Positions 5,314 to 6,059 of a DNA stretch of 6,059 bases are shown piece by piece. The stretch is from an uncultured Collinsella sp. (lineage in GTDB: Bacteria; Actinomycetota; Coriobacteriia; Coriobacteriales; Coriobacteriaceae). Made by a program: the position numbers and the translations under genes. Numbering within the stretch: the first letter of the stretch is position 1; every line of letters begins with the position of its first letter. Under the pieces are notes generated by a model. The model was not told the origin of the DNA and made no database searches. It saw only the letters and a list, made by a program, of their open reading frames with translations. The DNA lies in NCBI GenBank assembly GCA_902495985.1, contig CABUZF010000080.1, positions 1 to 6,059 on the forward strand, given 5' to 3'.

Positions 5314-6027
5314 CTACCCTTGGGTGACCAGGCGATAGCCGATACCCACGTGCGTCTGGATATAGCGCGGATGCGCGGGGTCGGACTCTATCTTCTTACG
5401 CAGCGTACCCATAAAGACACGCAGGCTCGCCAGGTCGCTCTTGGTTGCCGTACCCCAAATCTCGTGCAGGATAAACTGGTGCGTCAGTACCTTGTCGGCG
5501 TTATGCGCCAGCAGGCACAGGAGCTTGTACTCAATCGGCGTCAGGTGCAACTCCTCGCCATCCATCGTGGCAATGCCGGCATCAAAATCGATATGCAGCT
5601 CACCGGTATCGAACGAGCCCTCGGAGACAACGCCGCCCGTTTGCGCATACGAAAGGCGCCTGAGCGTCGTGCGAATGCGCGCGAGCAGCTCCTCGACCGA
5701 AAACGGCTTGGTCAGGTAGTCGTCGGCGCCGGCATCGAGCGCGCGAATCTTGTCCGCATCCTCGCTGCGCGCCGAAACCACAATAATCGGCATACCCGAC
5801 CATGCGCGCACCGACTCCACCACCTTGACACCATCCATATCGGGCAGGCCCAGATCGAGCAGCACAATACTCGGTGCCTGCGATGAGGCGGCGGCGATGG
5901 CGGCATGGGCGGTCTCCACGGCCATATGACGCAAGCCGTGCGCCTCGAGCGCGGCAACAATAAGGTTGCGGACGGCGGGATCGTCCTCAACGACCAAGAT
6001 GAGCGGTTTTACGGCAGAGTTCGGCAC
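5314..6027 (-). CDS. kdpE: KdpE-type response regulator (OmpR/PhoB family)
   Basis: The product is 237 residues. KdpE is phosphorylated by the sensor KdpD and activates the high-affinity K+ transporter operon kdpFABC when potassium is scarce. The receiver domain (about 8-125) shows the acidic pair Asp15-Asp16, phospho-acceptor Asp58 in LLDLGLPDMDG, Ser85 in VVSARSEDADKIRALDAGADDY and Lys107 in TKPF. The C-terminal winged helix (about 140-235) has HLTPIEYKLLCLLAHNADKV, HEIWG, LRVFMGTLRKKIE and GIGYRLV. The match to E. coli KdpE (225 residues) is close along the whole length, better than to other OmpR regulators. The start is GTG 6027-6025, with AAGGAG seven bases upstream; a TTG six codons earlier would lie ahead of that site. 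No kdp transporter gene is in the window; kdpD is expected just upstream. The gene ends facing rlmKL. Confidence 0.92.
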   Translation of the reverse strand: MPNSAVKPLILVVEDDPAVRNLIVAALEAHGLRHMAVETAHAAIAAASSQAPSIVLLDLGLPDMDGVKVVESVRAWSGMPIIVVSARSEDADKIRALDAGADDYLTKPFSVEELLARIRTTLRRLSYAQTGGVVSEGSFDTGELHIDFDAGIATMDGEELHLTPIEYKLLCLLAHNADKVLTHQFILHEIWGTATKSDLASLRVFMGTLRKKIESDPAHPRYIQTHVGIGYRLVTQG

Positions 6028-6031
6028 AGCG

Positions 6032-6059
6032 CTACTCCTTATCAAACGAAACGTCGGCG
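6032..6059 (-). CDS. Probable 3' end of the gene upstream of kdpE (kdpD expected)
   Basis: On the minus strand one frame reads ADVSFDKE and then TAG at 6034-6032, with the stop directly after the AAGGAG ribosome site of kdpE and four bases before its GTG. Such tight spacing is usual for a translationally coupled kdpD-kdpE pair. The other two frames also end within these bases (TGA 6044-6042 and TAA 6041-6039), so the exact C-terminus is not certain. Identity as kdpD is inferred only from the neighbour; eight residues cannot prove it. Confidence 0.35.

Noticed and set aside
4732..5886. Plus-strand open frame running from rlmKL across the palindrome into kdpE antisense
   Set aside because: Its first part is an out-of-frame Arg/Pro/Ser-rich reading of rlmKL and its last part is antisense to kdpE. 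It only stays open because the palindrome lacks stops in that frame.

Overview
The window is high-GC bacterial DNA. It carries five recognisable genes: the end of tex, a staphylococcal-type transaldolase, a Cof-type HAD phosphatase, a fused RlmKL rRNA methyltransferase and kdpE. It probably also holds the last codons of kdpD. The GC-rich codon use, the AAGGAG/GAAAGGA ribosome sites and the gene mix suggest a gut Coriobacteriia member such as Collinsella. That placement is inference from sequence character, not a database match.

Layout. Positions 1-477 (+) hold the last 158 codons of tex. Positions 478-859 are a 382-base region without an intact gene, dense in structure. It contains two inverted ~50-base repeats (485-534 and 656-705), a strong minus-strand terminator between them (582-618), a second partial copy of the transaldolase 3' end (704-745), and two adjoining hairpins (758-829 and 828-858). 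Next come two minus-strand genes, transaldolase (860-1564) and a HAD hydrolase (1758-2585), with a 193-base spacer. A 75-base divergent promoter region leads to rlmKL (2661-5219, +). This faces kdpE (6027-5314, -) across a 94-base gap that is almost filled by a 67-base palindromic element (5223-5289).

Function. The set is mostly housekeeping: RNA-binding transcription accessory protein, pentose-phosphate transaldolase, sugar-phosphate-type phosphatase, 23S rRNA methylation and potassium-responsive control. No single operon links them; tal and the HAD gene are merely co-oriented, and kdpE follows a gene that ends in its ribosome site.

Two points merit a second look. First, the N-terminal methyltransferase half of the RlmKL protein has lost its catalytic NPPY motif and most of its SAM-binding glycine motif, while the C-terminal RlmK half is intact. 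Second, the tex-tal interval looks like a site of repeated insertion or duplication: the transaldolase tail is present twice, 156 bases apart, around a large hairpin, and the outer copy runs straight into one of the inverted repeats. I found no evidence of a new defence or mobile system with its own protein.
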